DNA from: Sulfuricella denitrificans
GTDB lineage: Bacteria > Pseudomonadota > Gammaproteobacteria > Burkholderiales > Sulfuricellaceae
Length of the DNA stretch: 64,000 bases
Direction: 5' to 3'
Assembly: GCA_002632355.1 (NCBI GenBank)
Contig: NSJJ01000012.1
Span: forward strand, 1 to 64,000
Part shown: positions 1 to 6,818 of the stretch, piece after piece
How positions within the stretch are numbered: the stretch's first letter is position 1
Layout of the letters: each line of letters opens with the position of its first letter
Translations under genes and position numbers: made by a program
Notes under the pieces: generated by a model
The model's input: the letters and a program-made list of their open reading frames with translations, nothing else
The model's database searches: none
Told to the model about the DNA's origin: nothing

Positions 1-111
1 ACCGACTGGATGTGGACCTACAATCACGAACGCCCCAATATGGCACTGGGCGGCATTACCCCAAAACAGAAGTTAGCGCTTTTAACCAACTCTACTTCTG
101 ACCGCCGCTAA
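1..111 (+). pseudogene. IS3-family transposase OrfB, C-terminal fragment
   Basis: The window opens inside a reading frame ending at the TAA at 109-111. Its 36 visible residues include YNHERPNMALGGITP, the conserved C-terminal signature of IS3-family OrfB (DDE integrase fold) close to the end of the protein. Only the tail is visible, so the rest may lie left of the window. Directly after the stop comes a second, differently truncated IS3 fragment with no recognisable terminal inverted repeat between them, so this looks like debris from a rearranged insertion sequence, not a complete element. Confidence 0.75.
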
Positions 112-118
112 AAATGGG

Positions 119-549
119 GGGATTACCAAGGAACTGTGCCGTAACGGTGGTTTTAGCGACGCCACCTTCTATAAGTGGCGGTCGAAGTTTGGCGGGGTGG
201 AGGTTTCTGACGCCCGGCGGCTGAAGGAATTGGAAGGCGAGAACGCCAAGCTCAAGAAATTGCTGGCGGAAGCGCACTTGGACATCCATGCCTTGAAGAG
301 CGTATTCGGGGTAAAGCGTTAGCCCCACAGGCCAAGCGTGAAGGCATCGGGCAGATGATCACGCAGTTTGATCTGTCCGAGCGCCATGCATGTCGTCTTG
401 TGGGGCTTTCCCGAGACAGCTACCGCCATCCGCCGGTTCTGGATCAGCAAACCCAGGATCTGAGCGCGGCAATTATCGAGATTGCCTTGGTAAGAAGACG
501 GTTTGGCTACCGGCGCATCCATCGTCACACCTCATATCAACTGTGCTGA
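119..549 (+). pseudogene. IS3-family (IS407-like) orfA/orfB remnant
   Basis: Frame 119-322 encodes an OrfA fragment without its N-terminal helix-turn-helix start: it has FSDATFYKWRSKFGG followed by a leucine-zipper-like stretch (RLKELEGENAKLKKLLAEA), typical of IS407-group OrfA. The reading then passes in the -1 frame into OrfB N-terminal sequence (GIGQMITQFDLSERHACRLVGLSR, then RRRFGYRRIH at about 505-525), the arrangement used for programmed -1 frameshifting in IS3 elements. Homology stops at RRIH, ahead of the DDE catalytic core, so no active transposase can be made. It was probably left by deletion between IS copies. Confidence 0.75.
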
Positions 550-617
550 AATTGTGACGAAGCAGGTATTCGCAGAAATTAGATCTGGTAAGAAATGCTC
601 TAAGCCTTTGTTTTATA

Positions 618-693
618 TGGCGCCCCGAAGACGAATCGAACGTCCGACCTACCCCTTAGGAGGGGGTTGCTCTATCCACTGAGCTACCGGGGC
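618..693 (-). tRNA. tRNA-Arg(CCT)
   Basis: Read on the minus strand, this 76-nt gene folds as a cloverleaf. The acceptor stem GCCCCGG pairs with TCGGGGC (one G-T pair), the D arm contains AGCTCAGTGGATAGAGC, the anticodon stem ACCCC/GGGGT encloses loop CTCCTAA with anticodon CCT, and the T arm is GGACG-TTCGATT-CGTCT. Discriminator G and an encoded CCA end the gene. It reads the AGG codon. Its 3' end faces the IS debris at 1-549, the side where integrative elements insert. Confidence 0.95.
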
Positions 694-962
694 ATTAGCT
701 TTACAACTTCACGTTATATTGAATTTTGGTAGCTTTCGTTTGCCTAGTTTTGCATAGGACTGGTCTCAGCTTGTCACAAAATCACTACCAAAAAAGCTGT
801 TTCACATTATAACGAATGGATTCAATGATTGGGGCATAAAGCGCAGTAATTAATGAGGGTTTGTCTTGATTGATGAAATTCTGCGCTTATGCAAGTCACA
901 ATTTCAAATCCATATTGAGCAATAAATCGCTCAAATCTGAGTGATAGTGAGATAATGCCTGT
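694..962. other. Non-coding stretch between tRNA-Arg and the next gene
   Basis: No credible coding frame. It is AT-rich relative to its surroundings. Two weak inverted repeats are visible: TTTTGGTAG (724-732) against CTACCAAAA (785-793), and TTGAGC (915-920) against GCTCAA (929-934). A GATAAT hexamer at 951-956 lies only 7 bases before the ATG at 963 and could be a -10 box, but no matching -35 is evident. The interval 550-617 on the other side of the tRNA likewise shows nothing recognisable. Confidence 0.5.
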
Positions 963-1247
963 ATGAACGATCAACAACCGATTTCCCCGCGGCGGCGTCA
1001 ACAGGAACTTCTGGCCATACCGGAAAGACAGCGAACCGATGCAGAGTGGGATGAGCTTAACGAGCTGGAGATTACGCTATCTTCTGTGAATCGCGTGGAG
1101 GCGCGAGAGCAGGGTAACCGCCGTCCCGTAGCCCAGCCGCCCTCTGACCGGCCAAAGCCAGCAGCTGGCATGCAAGGCAAAAAGCCGGCGAGAAAATTCC
1201 ACAAACGACCCCCCAAGGGGAATCCTCCGTCAGGGCAGCCTGGATAA
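963..1247 (+). CDS. Small hypothetical protein, basic Pro-rich C-terminus
   Basis: A 94-residue frame. The N-terminal half is predicted helical and highly charged (RRRQQELLAIPERQRTDAEWDELNELEI). The C-terminal half is low complexity, rich in Pro, Lys, Arg and Gly, probably disordered and possibly nucleic-acid binding. No transmembrane segment, signal peptide or catalytic motif is visible. The Shine-Dalgarno signal is poor. I do not recognise a named family; the two-part composition and a clean ATG suggest a real gene, but it could be spurious. Confidence 0.5.
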   Translation: MNDQQPISPRRRQQELLAIPERQRTDAEWDELNELEITLSSVNRVEAREQGNRRPVAQPPSDRPKPAAGMQGKKPARKFHKRPPKGNPPSGQPG

Positions 1248-1334
1248 ATTCATCGTCTCACCTCCTGAGGCACAAGCCCAGCGCACTGTTTTTTGCATGC
1301 CGGGTGTTCAACCCGACTCCGAAAGCCCTCTGGC

Positions 1335-2261
1335 ATGAACAAGGAATCCAGACTTCACGCAGCCCTCCAGCATTCCGGCGCGATTGCAGCGACCCATTCA
1401 GGCTCCTTTCATGCTGACGAGGTCCTGGCCGCAGCCGTTTTGCGGCTGGCGAGCCCGTCCATCCCCATATTGCGCACCCGCGATCCAGCTGAACTGGATG
1501 CAGCGGATATCGTATTCGACGTAGGCCGGATATTCGATCAGGAAACCTGCCGGTTTGATCACCATCAACTGGAGTTCAGCGAAACACGCGAGAATGGGAT
1601 TCCTTTCAGTTCGTTCGGGCTGATCTGGCGCGAGTTGGGAGCTGAACTTTGTGGCTCGACCATTACGTCATCCAGGGTCGATCGGCTCCTGGTGCAAGGC
1701 GTGGATGCAGTGGATTGCGGAATCAGCCTAAGCAAGGAAACGCCATCGGTAAATGTGATGTCCATTTCCTCGATCATTGGCGGATTCAACCCCGGATGGC
1801 AGGATGACACCGGCCCGGAAGCCAGGAACGCGGCATTCGAACGGGCTGTCGCCTGTGCCATATCCATCCTGCAAAACGTCATCCGCGAAGCCCGAGGACT
1901 GGAGGCAGCCCAGGCTGTTGTTGAACAGGGTATTTTGTTGGAAGCAGGACGAATATTGGTGCTGGATCGCAGCGTGCCCTGGCATGAGGCTGTATTGGGA
2001 TCATCCAGGTACGCTCAGCTTTTGTATGTCGTTTCCCCGGATACGCAGACGAAATGGCATGTGCATACCGTTCCGGGTCATGCGGGCAGCTTCAGTAACC
2101 GGAAATCCCTGCCGGCAGCCTGGGCGGGGCTGGATAATGAAGAACTGGACAGGGTCACTGGCTTAACAGGATGCGTGTTCTGCCACCGTGCACGCTTTGT
2201 CGCAGGGCACGGGACGAAAAGCGGCGCAGTGGAACTGGCGCGTCTGGCGTTGCGGGATTAG
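1335..2261 (+). CDS. MYG1 family protein (UPF0160), putative metal-dependent hydrolase/exonuclease
   Basis: A 308-residue protein of the MYG1/UPF0160 family, related to DHH-type phosphoesterases; the eukaryotic member has been described as a 3'-5' RNA exonuclease. Visible hallmarks are ATHSGSFHADEVLA near residue 20 (metal-binding His and Asp), IVFDVGRIFD, RFDHHQ near residue 75, GIPFSSFGLIWRELG, and LVQGVDAVDCG. Length fits bacterial homologues. The frame is open upstream to a TTG at 1293, but the ATG at 1335 (MNKESRLHAALQHSG) begins where family similarity begins. It stands alone between a small hypothetical gene and a convergent operon. The substrate in bacteria is not established. Confidence 0.85.
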   Translation: MNKESRLHAALQHSGAIAATHSGSFHADEVLAAAVLRLASPSIPILRTRDPAELDAADIVFDVGRIFDQETCRFDHHQLEFSETRENGIPFSSFGLIWRELGAELCGSTITSSRVDRLLVQGVDAVDCGISLSKETPSVNVMSISSIIGGFNPGWQDDTGPEARNAAFERAVACAISILQNVIREARGLEAAQAVVEQGILLEAGRILVLDRSVPWHEAVLGSSRYAQLLYVVSPDTQTKWHVHTVPGHAGSFSNRKSLPAAWAGLDNEELDRVTGLTGCVFCHRARFVAGHGTKSGAVELARLALRD

Positions 2262-2308
2262 AACGGGCCTAAACAGGCGAAAAAGCCCATAAACAGGAAT
2301 CACACGCG

Positions 2309-2626
2309 CTACTGCTGCCGGTTCCACCAGTCGTCAACAGTGCGTTCATGCCATCCCCTGCGCGCCCGCGACATGAGCCAGCCGACATAAAAAAAAACCT
2401 CGAACATCAGGAGTGCCAGCCCCCACAGCAGCACGCTCCCCGGTGAATAGTCGCCCACCTGCCCTACCCCCCAAGCCTGGGTGGGATTGATCCAGGCGAC
2501 CACCATCGGCCCAAGCCATGGCCCCAGCAGGCCGGCTGAACCGACCAGCAAAAAGATGTCCCGCAACAACTGCCTCCGGTTGGGGAGGAAATTCAACAGT
2601 GTTTTTTCAGCATCGCCCGGTGTCAT
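2309..2626 (-). CDS. Small membrane protein, unknown function
   Basis: A 105-residue protein with two probable transmembrane segments (about residues 21-46, and 65-84 in LLWGLALLMFEVFFYVGWLM) and a basic, Trp-rich C-terminal tail (RARRGWHERTVDDWWNRQQ). The ATG at 2626 is preceded by a GGAAAA-type ribosome site. It is the last gene of a three-gene minus-strand set: the S4-domain gene, the DUF6164 gene, then this, with only 3 bases to the preceding stop. I do not recognise a family. Co-transcription with another small membrane-anchored protein suggests a shared envelope role, which is inference. Confidence 0.7.
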   Translation of the reverse strand: MTPGDAEKTLLNFLPNRRQLLRDIFLLVGSAGLLGPWLGPMVVAWINPTQAWGVGQVGDYSPGSVLLWGLALLMFEVFFYVGWLMSRARRGWHERTVDDWWNRQQ

Positions 2627-2629
2627 GTT

Positions 2630-2995
2630 CTATTTTCCGATATCCAGAAATGGTTTGATGGAGAAATAAAGAATCGTGACGATCACCGCAATGTAGGAAA
2701 AAAAACGTAGCGGATGTTCCCTGAACACATCCGCCAGGGTGCGCTGTCTCCCTTCCTGGCACAGTTGTTCGTATTCAGCCCTTGCACGCGACTGCCGCTC
2801 GCGCTGATAAGCAGCGATCAGCGAGTGCGCATCATCCAGCCGGGAATCGTCCTGCAGCCAGATGGCCGCGGAGTTGATGCCCCAGTTTCCTGCCGAGGTT
2901 TCACGAAATTCGATGTTTTGCGATTCCAGCAGGTTGCGTACTTCTTCCGCCTCGTCATCGGGCACGCCATTCAGGGGAAACAGTTTAACCGGCAT
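2630..2995 (-). CDS. DUF6164 family membrane-anchored protein
   Basis: A 121-residue protein. Residues 1-60 resemble a small alpha/beta domain (MPVKLFPLNGVPDDEAEEVRNLLES, then GNWGINSAAIWL), of the kind found in proteins with a DUF2007-like signal-transducing fold. A charged helical linker follows (residues 66-90), then one C-terminal transmembrane helix (about 98-115, FSYIAVIVTILYFSIKPFL). The DUF6164 assignment is from memory of the N-terminal pattern. It lies between the S4 RNA-binding gene (15 bases upstream) and another small membrane protein. Function is unknown. Confidence 0.7.
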   Translation of the reverse strand: MPVKLFPLNGVPDDEAEEVRNLLESQNIEFRETSAGNWGINSAAIWLQDDSRLDDAHSLIAAYQRERQSRARAEYEQLCQEGRQRTLADVFREHPLRFFSYIAVIVTILYFSIKPFLDIGK

Positions 2996-3010
2996 GAATA
3001 AAACCCAGGC

Positions 3011-3232
3011 TCAGGATGCGGCAAGTACGCTGATACGCACGTCGCCCAGTGTGACCACCTGGCCCGCACGTATCTTGCAGGTTTTGCGCAGCTCCACTTT
3101 GCCGTCCACCGAAACCTCGCCTGCAGCGACCATCTGTTTTCCCATGCCACCGCTGTCACATACGCCGGTTAGCTTGAGCAGATTATCGAGCTCGACGAAT
3201 TCACGGGTCAAAATAAATTCATGTTCTTGCAT
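3011..3232 (-). CDS. RNA-binding S4 domain protein (YbcJ-like)
   Basis: A 73-residue stand-alone S4 domain. The S4 core is visible: EFVELDNLLKLTGVCDSGGMGKQM, then EVSVDGKVELRKTCKIRAGQVV, matching the YbcJ group of small RNA-binding proteins in which a Gly-Gly-x-x-K segment precedes the VxVDG turn. Such proteins bind structured RNA, and a role in ribosome or tRNA metabolism is usually assumed. The ATG at 3232 has a close AGGA-type ribosome site. First gene of the minus-strand trio, divergent from the methyltransferase gene that starts about 110 bases away. Confidence 0.88.
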   Translation of the reverse strand: MQEHEFILTREFVELDNLLKLTGVCDSGGMGKQMVAAGEVSVDGKVELRKTCKIRAGQVVTLGDVRISVLAAS

Positions 3233-3341
3233 GGGGTCCTTAGCGGGGTTTGCCTGAAGCCTGTCATCTTATCATTCCGGCAAGGGCTTCACCCTGCCAG
3301 GAGTGTTAAAATGCGAGTCATCAGCTCTTCAGGATCCCGCA

Positions 3342-4166
3342 GTGAACTTCATTATTCCCGAAATCAAACCTGAGCAATCCGTCGAATTGCTGAAGGAACT
3401 GCACATCCTGACACGTGATGGCAAGCTCAATCAGGACACTCGGCGCAAGCTGAAGCAGGTCTATCACCTTTTCAATTTTATCGAGCCCTTGCTGAATGAA
3501 GTCCTGGCGCAGCAGGAAAATCTATCGCTGGCCGATCACGGTGCGGGAAAATCCTATCTCGGTTTCATTATTTACGACCTGTTTTTCAAGAGCAGGCGGG
3601 CAGGCCACATTTTCGGTATAGAAACCCGCGAGGAACTGGTCAGCAAATCGCGCGAACTGGCGGAACGTCTGGGATTCGATCGCATGTCCTTCCTCAACAT
3701 CTCGGTTGAGGAATCCATTCATTCTTCGGCACTACCGGATAAAATCGATGTTGTCACTGCGCTGCATGCCTGCAACACTGCGACCGATGATGCGATTAAA
3801 TTTGCCCTTAACAAAGGGGCCAGATTCATCGTTCTGGCGCCCTGCTGTCAGGCCGAGGTCGCCGCGCTGCTGCGCAAGAACAAGAACCAGTCTTTCTCCA
3901 GGACCCCCCTTTCAGAAATTTGGCGCCACCCCATCCATACCCGAGAATTCGGCAGCGTGATCACCAATGTACTGCGCTGCCTGCTGCTTGAGTCGCACGG
4001 CTACAAGGTGACTGTGACCGAACTGGTCGGCTGGGAGCATTCCATGAAAAATGAGCTGATCATTGCCAGCTATACTGGCGAACCGAGGAAAAACGCGCGG
4101 GAGCGACTCGAACATATCCTGCACGAACTGAATCTGGAAGAATTAAGGAACCGGTTCGCTTACTGA
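3342..4166 (+). CDS. SAM-dependent methyltransferase (Methyltransf_32-like)
   Basis: About 274 residues. The SAM-binding motif I is LADHGAGKSYLGFIIYDLF, where the usual D-x-G-x-G appears as DHGAGKS, followed by an acidic end of strand 2 (IFGIETREELV) and a motif IV-like stretch VVTALHACNTATDDAI. ALHACNTATD and FIVLAPCCQ are typical of the Methyltransf_32 group (eukaryotic GSTCD and tRNA methyltransferase-like proteins). The frame is open to a GTG at 3303, but GTG 3342 is preceded by CAGGA at good spacing and begins VNFIIPEIKP, so I prefer it. The substrate, perhaps RNA, is not deducible. Confidence 0.8.
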   Translation: MNFIIPEIKPEQSVELLKELHILTRDGKLNQDTRRKLKQVYHLFNFIEPLLNEVLAQQENLSLADHGAGKSYLGFIIYDLFFKSRRAGHIFGIETREELVSKSRELAERLGFDRMSFLNISVEESIHSSALPDKIDVVTALHACNTATDDAIKFALNKGARFIVLAPCCQAEVAALLRKNKNQSFSRTPLSEIWRHPIHTREFGSVITNVLRCLLLESHGYKVTVTELVGWEHSMKNELIIASYTGEPRKNARERLEHILHELNLEELRNRFAY

Positions 4167-4216
4167 AATGAAGATGAACGCTTCAATCCCGACTAACCAC
4201 ACACAAGGTTTTCCAA

Positions 4217-4414
4217 ATGAATGAAGTCAAACACGGCCCCCGCTTCTGGATCGGCAACGGCCTGCTGGCCCTGGCCCTCGCCTCTCTGCTTTTCATGGGT
4301 CCTTTATCGGAAAACCTTGGCGTTTGGGCCATGGTACTCTGGATGGTACTGGCTGGAGTGGGAATGTATTTCCTGATGACGGACAAGGGCGGCGAACCGG
4401 GGATGCCCGACTAA
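4217..4414 (+). CDS. Small two-helix membrane protein
   Basis: A 65-residue protein with two predicted transmembrane helices (about residues 12-30, NGLLALALASLLFMGPLSE, and 35-53, VWAMVLWMVLAGVGMYFLM), a charged N-terminus and a polar Gly-rich tail. An AAGG ribosome site precedes the ATG. It converges on the DUF2189 gene, their 3' ends overlapping by 4 bases. No family is recognised with certainty; similar short membrane proteins are common in betaproteobacteria. Confidence 0.7.
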   Translation: MNEVKHGPRFWIGNGLLALALASLLFMGPLSENLGVWAMVLWMVLAGVGMYFLMTDKGGEPGMPD

Positions 4415-5163
4415 ACAGGAAAGATTTCGCGGTAGGCTTGCCTGCTGGCATAAGCCAGCACCGGAAATACCACCGGAAACATCGGCAACAAGAACAGTAT
4501 CACCGTAAACATCGCCACCGACAGGACCACCCCCCAGCCCAGCATTGCAGGGAAATTTGAAAATATGGCCCGCACGCTCGCGCTCACTGCACCCGCCAGA
4601 TTTGCGCGCCGGTAATATAGCAATGGAACGGCAAAGGCGGAAGTGGTGTAGATGATGAAGGCCAGCAGTGTGCCCATCAGACCGCTAAAGAAGAGATAAG
4701 ACCAGGTATCGCCCTCCCCGGCCAGGCCAGCAAGAAATTCGGGCAAACCCATTTCGCGCGTCACGCCAAAATAGAGACCGTAAACCACGCCTGCATCCGT
4801 CAGCCAGATCAGGAACAGAAACATCTCGATCAGCGCCACCACCCATAGCGCTGGCGGGACCAGACCAAACCCGGCAAAAAAATGCCCCAGGCTCACGTGT
4901 TCTCGACGCTCCAGATGATCGGCCACATTGAAAAAGCCACACAACAAAGCCGGCCCCAGCAACATGAACCCCCCCGCCAGCGCCACTACCAGCGGCGTCA
5001 ACCCGGCCACAATCACGGCAAAGAACTGAATAAAACCCAGCAGCGCGAAGATGCCCGCGTAGGCAGCACTCAAACCCTTCGCCTGCACAAAAACCTGCCA
5101 GCCCTCCCGCAGCCAGCGACGCAGACTTAAAATCCCAACCACATTTGGCGTAAGAGCGCTCAT
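4411..5163 (-). CDS. DUF2189 family integral membrane protein
   Basis: A 250-residue polytopic inner-membrane protein. The N-terminal RRWLREGWQVFVQAKGLSAAY is the amphipathic entry typical of DUF2189 proteins, followed by about six hydrophobic segments, one containing ALAGGFMLLGPALLCGFFNVADHLE, the best-conserved DUF2189 block. A strong GAGGAG ribosome site precedes the ATG at 5163. The family is annotated only as an integral membrane protein, sometimes found near cytochrome oxidase genes in other genomes; no such neighbour is present here. Function unknown. Confidence 0.8.
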   Translation of the reverse strand: MSALTPNVVGILSLRRWLREGWQVFVQAKGLSAAYAGIFALLGFIQFFAVIVAGLTPLVVALAGGFMLLGPALLCGFFNVADHLERREHVSLGHFFAGFGLVPPALWVVALIEMFLFLIWLTDAGVVYGLYFGVTREMGLPEFLAGLAGEGDTWSYLFFSGLMGTLLAFIIYTTSAFAVPLLYYRRANLAGAVSASVRAIFSNFPAMLGWGVVLSVAMFTVILFLLPMFPVVFPVLAYASRQAYREIFPV

Positions 5164-5264
5164 GAGGCAGCTCCTCGATCAGTTTTCAAGAACGGAAAGC
5201 ACCCCGCCATTCAGGAAAGGCCGGTAGTGCGCAAGGCCCCGGTAATAAAGCCATACGTGACAGC

Positions 5265-5290
5265 AAAAAAACGCAGAAAGCTGCGCTTTT
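5265..5290 (-). terminator. Rho-independent terminator
   Basis: On the minus strand, CGCAG-CTTT-CTGCG (5285-5272) forms a 5-bp hairpin with a 4-base loop and is followed by seven T residues (5271-5265). It starts 9 bases past the stop codon of the small minus-strand gene 5294-5494. The stem is short but the U-tract is strong. The plus strand also has a T-run after the hairpin, so it could act both ways, though no plus-strand gene leads into it. Confidence 0.65.
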
Positions 5291-5293
5291 TAC

Positions 5294-5494
5294 CTACCCT
5301 TCACTGCATTTTGCCAAATCCTGTCGCTTCAACCATTGGACAGCCTCAGCTGGGGATATCCCCAGTCCGAAACAATGCTCAATCATCTCGATTGAGGGCC
5401 CTCCCGCATCGTACACACCCATGTTGAAAACATGCCGGTACCAGCGATCGAAAATCTTTTCCCACTGCTCCCGGGACATTGTCATTACGTCCAT
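5294..5494 (-). CDS. Small hypothetical protein
   Basis: A 66-residue soluble protein beginning MDVMTMSREQWEKIFDRWYRHVF and ending AEAVQWLKRQDLAKC. The frame is open upstream to an ATG at 5572, but the ATG at 5494 has a clear AGGAG 6-7 bases before it and the upstream extension looks random (many Trp, Phe and Cys). A terminator hairpin follows the stop. It contains two Trp-rich helices separated by a Gly-rich linker. No family is recognised and there is no operon partner, as nrdB downstream of its 5' side is transcribed separately on the same strand. Confidence 0.6.
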   Translation of the reverse strand: MDVMTMSREQWEKIFDRWYRHVFNMGVYDAGGPSIEMIEHCFGLGISPAEAVQWLKRQDLAKCSEG

Positions 5495-5651
5495 CCCCAG
5501 CTCCTTGATTAGTTGAAGGAAACGCCAGAAAAACACCCATTGCCAAACGCATAATTCACAATAATCAGACACTTACCGAATCAGCTTGGCCTGATTGAAT
5601 AGACGCAATACTACCCAAAAACTGCCCGCCAGAGGAACATTTCTGCAATAT

Positions 5652-6794
5652 TCAGTCCCAGCTCAAAGCCCCTCCGGTCTGATATTCGGTCACGCGCGTT
5701 TCGAAGAAATTTTTCTCTTTTTTCAGATCGATCATCTCGCTCATCCACGGGAACGGGTTGGTCGCACCGGCGTACTGCTCGTCCAGCCCGATCTGCTGGC
5801 AGCGGCGGTTGGCGATGAAGCGCAGATATTCCTTGAACTGGGCCGCATTCAGGCCCAGCACGCCGCGCGGCATGGTGTCCTCGGCGTAGCGGTATTCCAG
5901 CTCCACGCCCTTGCGAATCAGGCCGGTAATTTCATTGCGGAATTCAGCGGTCCACAGGCCGGGATTTTCCAGCTTGATGGTGTTGATCAGGTCCACACCG
6001 AAATTGAGGTGCATGGATTCGTCGCGCAGGATGTACTGGTACTGCTCGGCGGCGCCGGTCATCTTGTTCTGACGGCCCAGCGCGAGGATCTGCACAAAGC
6101 CGACATAGAAGAAGATGCCTTCCATGATGCAGGCAAAGACGATCAGGGACTTGAGCAGTTTCTGGTCATTCTCTGGTGTACCGGTCTTGAATTCCGGATT
6201 GGTCAGGGTGTCGATGAAGGGGATCAGGAACTCGTCCTTGTCGCGGATGGACGGGATCTCGTGATACATGTTGAAGATCTCGCCCTCGTCCAGCCCCAGG
6301 CTTTCCACGATGTACTGGTAGGCGTGGGTGTGGATCGCTTCCTCGAAGGCTTGGCGCAGCAGGTACTGGCGGCATTCCGGCGCGGTGATGTGACGATAGG
6401 TGCCGAGCACGATATTGTTGGCGGCCAGGGAGTCGGCAGTGACGAAGAAACCCAGATTGCGCTTGACGATCAGGCGCTCGTCCGCAGTCAGACCGTTGGG
6501 GTCTTTCCAGGTCGCGATATCGCGGCTCATGTTCACTTCCTGCGGCATCCAGTGGTTGGCGCAGCCGGCAAGATATTTTTCCCACGCCCACTTGTACTTG
6601 AACGGCACCAGCTGGTTCACGTCGGCGCCGCCGTTGATCACGCGCTTGTCCTCGACGCGCACGCGGCGCAGGTTGTTGATGCCGGTCAGAGCGCTGGAAT
6701 GCACTTCCTGAGCCGAGGGCGCAGGCGGTGCGTCGCCAAAACGCGCGGGTTGCGCGAACAGGTCAGGCGTGTAGTCTTCTTCAAAATTCAGCAT
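5652..6794 (-). CDS. nrdB: Ribonucleoside-diphosphate reductase class Ia, beta subunit
   Basis: A 380-residue R2 subunit that holds the di-iron tyrosyl-radical centre used by NrdA to reduce ribonucleoside diphosphates to deoxyribonucleotides. Metal-ligand helices are visible: [16 protein letters not shown] (Glu and His ligands) and [13 protein letters not shown] (Glu and His). I place the start at 6794 ([10 protein letters not shown]) because GGAGGAG lies 8 bases before it; an in-frame ATG at 6812 lacks such a signal. It follows nrdA by 24 bases on the same strand, so both are probably co-transcribed from the NrdR-box region near 9790. Confidence 0.96.
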   Translation of the reverse strand: MLNFEEDYTPDLFAQPARFGDAPPAPSAQEVHSSALTGINNLRRVRVEDKRVINGGADVNQLVPFKYKWAWEKYLAGCANHWMPQEVNMSRDIATWKDPNGLTADERLIVKRNLGFFVTADSLAANNIVLGTYRHITAPECRQYLLRQAFEEAIHTHAYQYIVESLGLDEGEIFNMYHEIPSIRDKDEFLIPFIDTLTNPEFKTGTPENDQKLLKSLIVFACIMEGIFFYVGFVQILALGRQNKMTGAAEQYQYILRDESMHLNFGVDLINTIKLENPGLWTAEFRNEITGLIRKGVELEYRYAEDTMPRGVLGLNAAQFKEYLRFIANRRCQQIGLDEQYAGATNPFPWMSEMIDLKKEKNFFETRVTEYQTGGALSWD

Positions 6795-6818
6795 CGTATT
6801 TTTCTCCTCCATTCATTC

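Noticed and set aside
724-793. Distant TTTTGGTAG/CTACCAAAA inverted repeat as an attachment or regulatory site
   Set aside because: Arms are only 9 bp with a 52-base spacing and could arise by chance in AT-rich DNA; no integrase or regulator context.
1293-1334. TTG-started N-terminal extension of the MYG1-like protein
   Set aside because: The extra 14 residues lack family similarity and a ribosome site; ATG 1335 is better.
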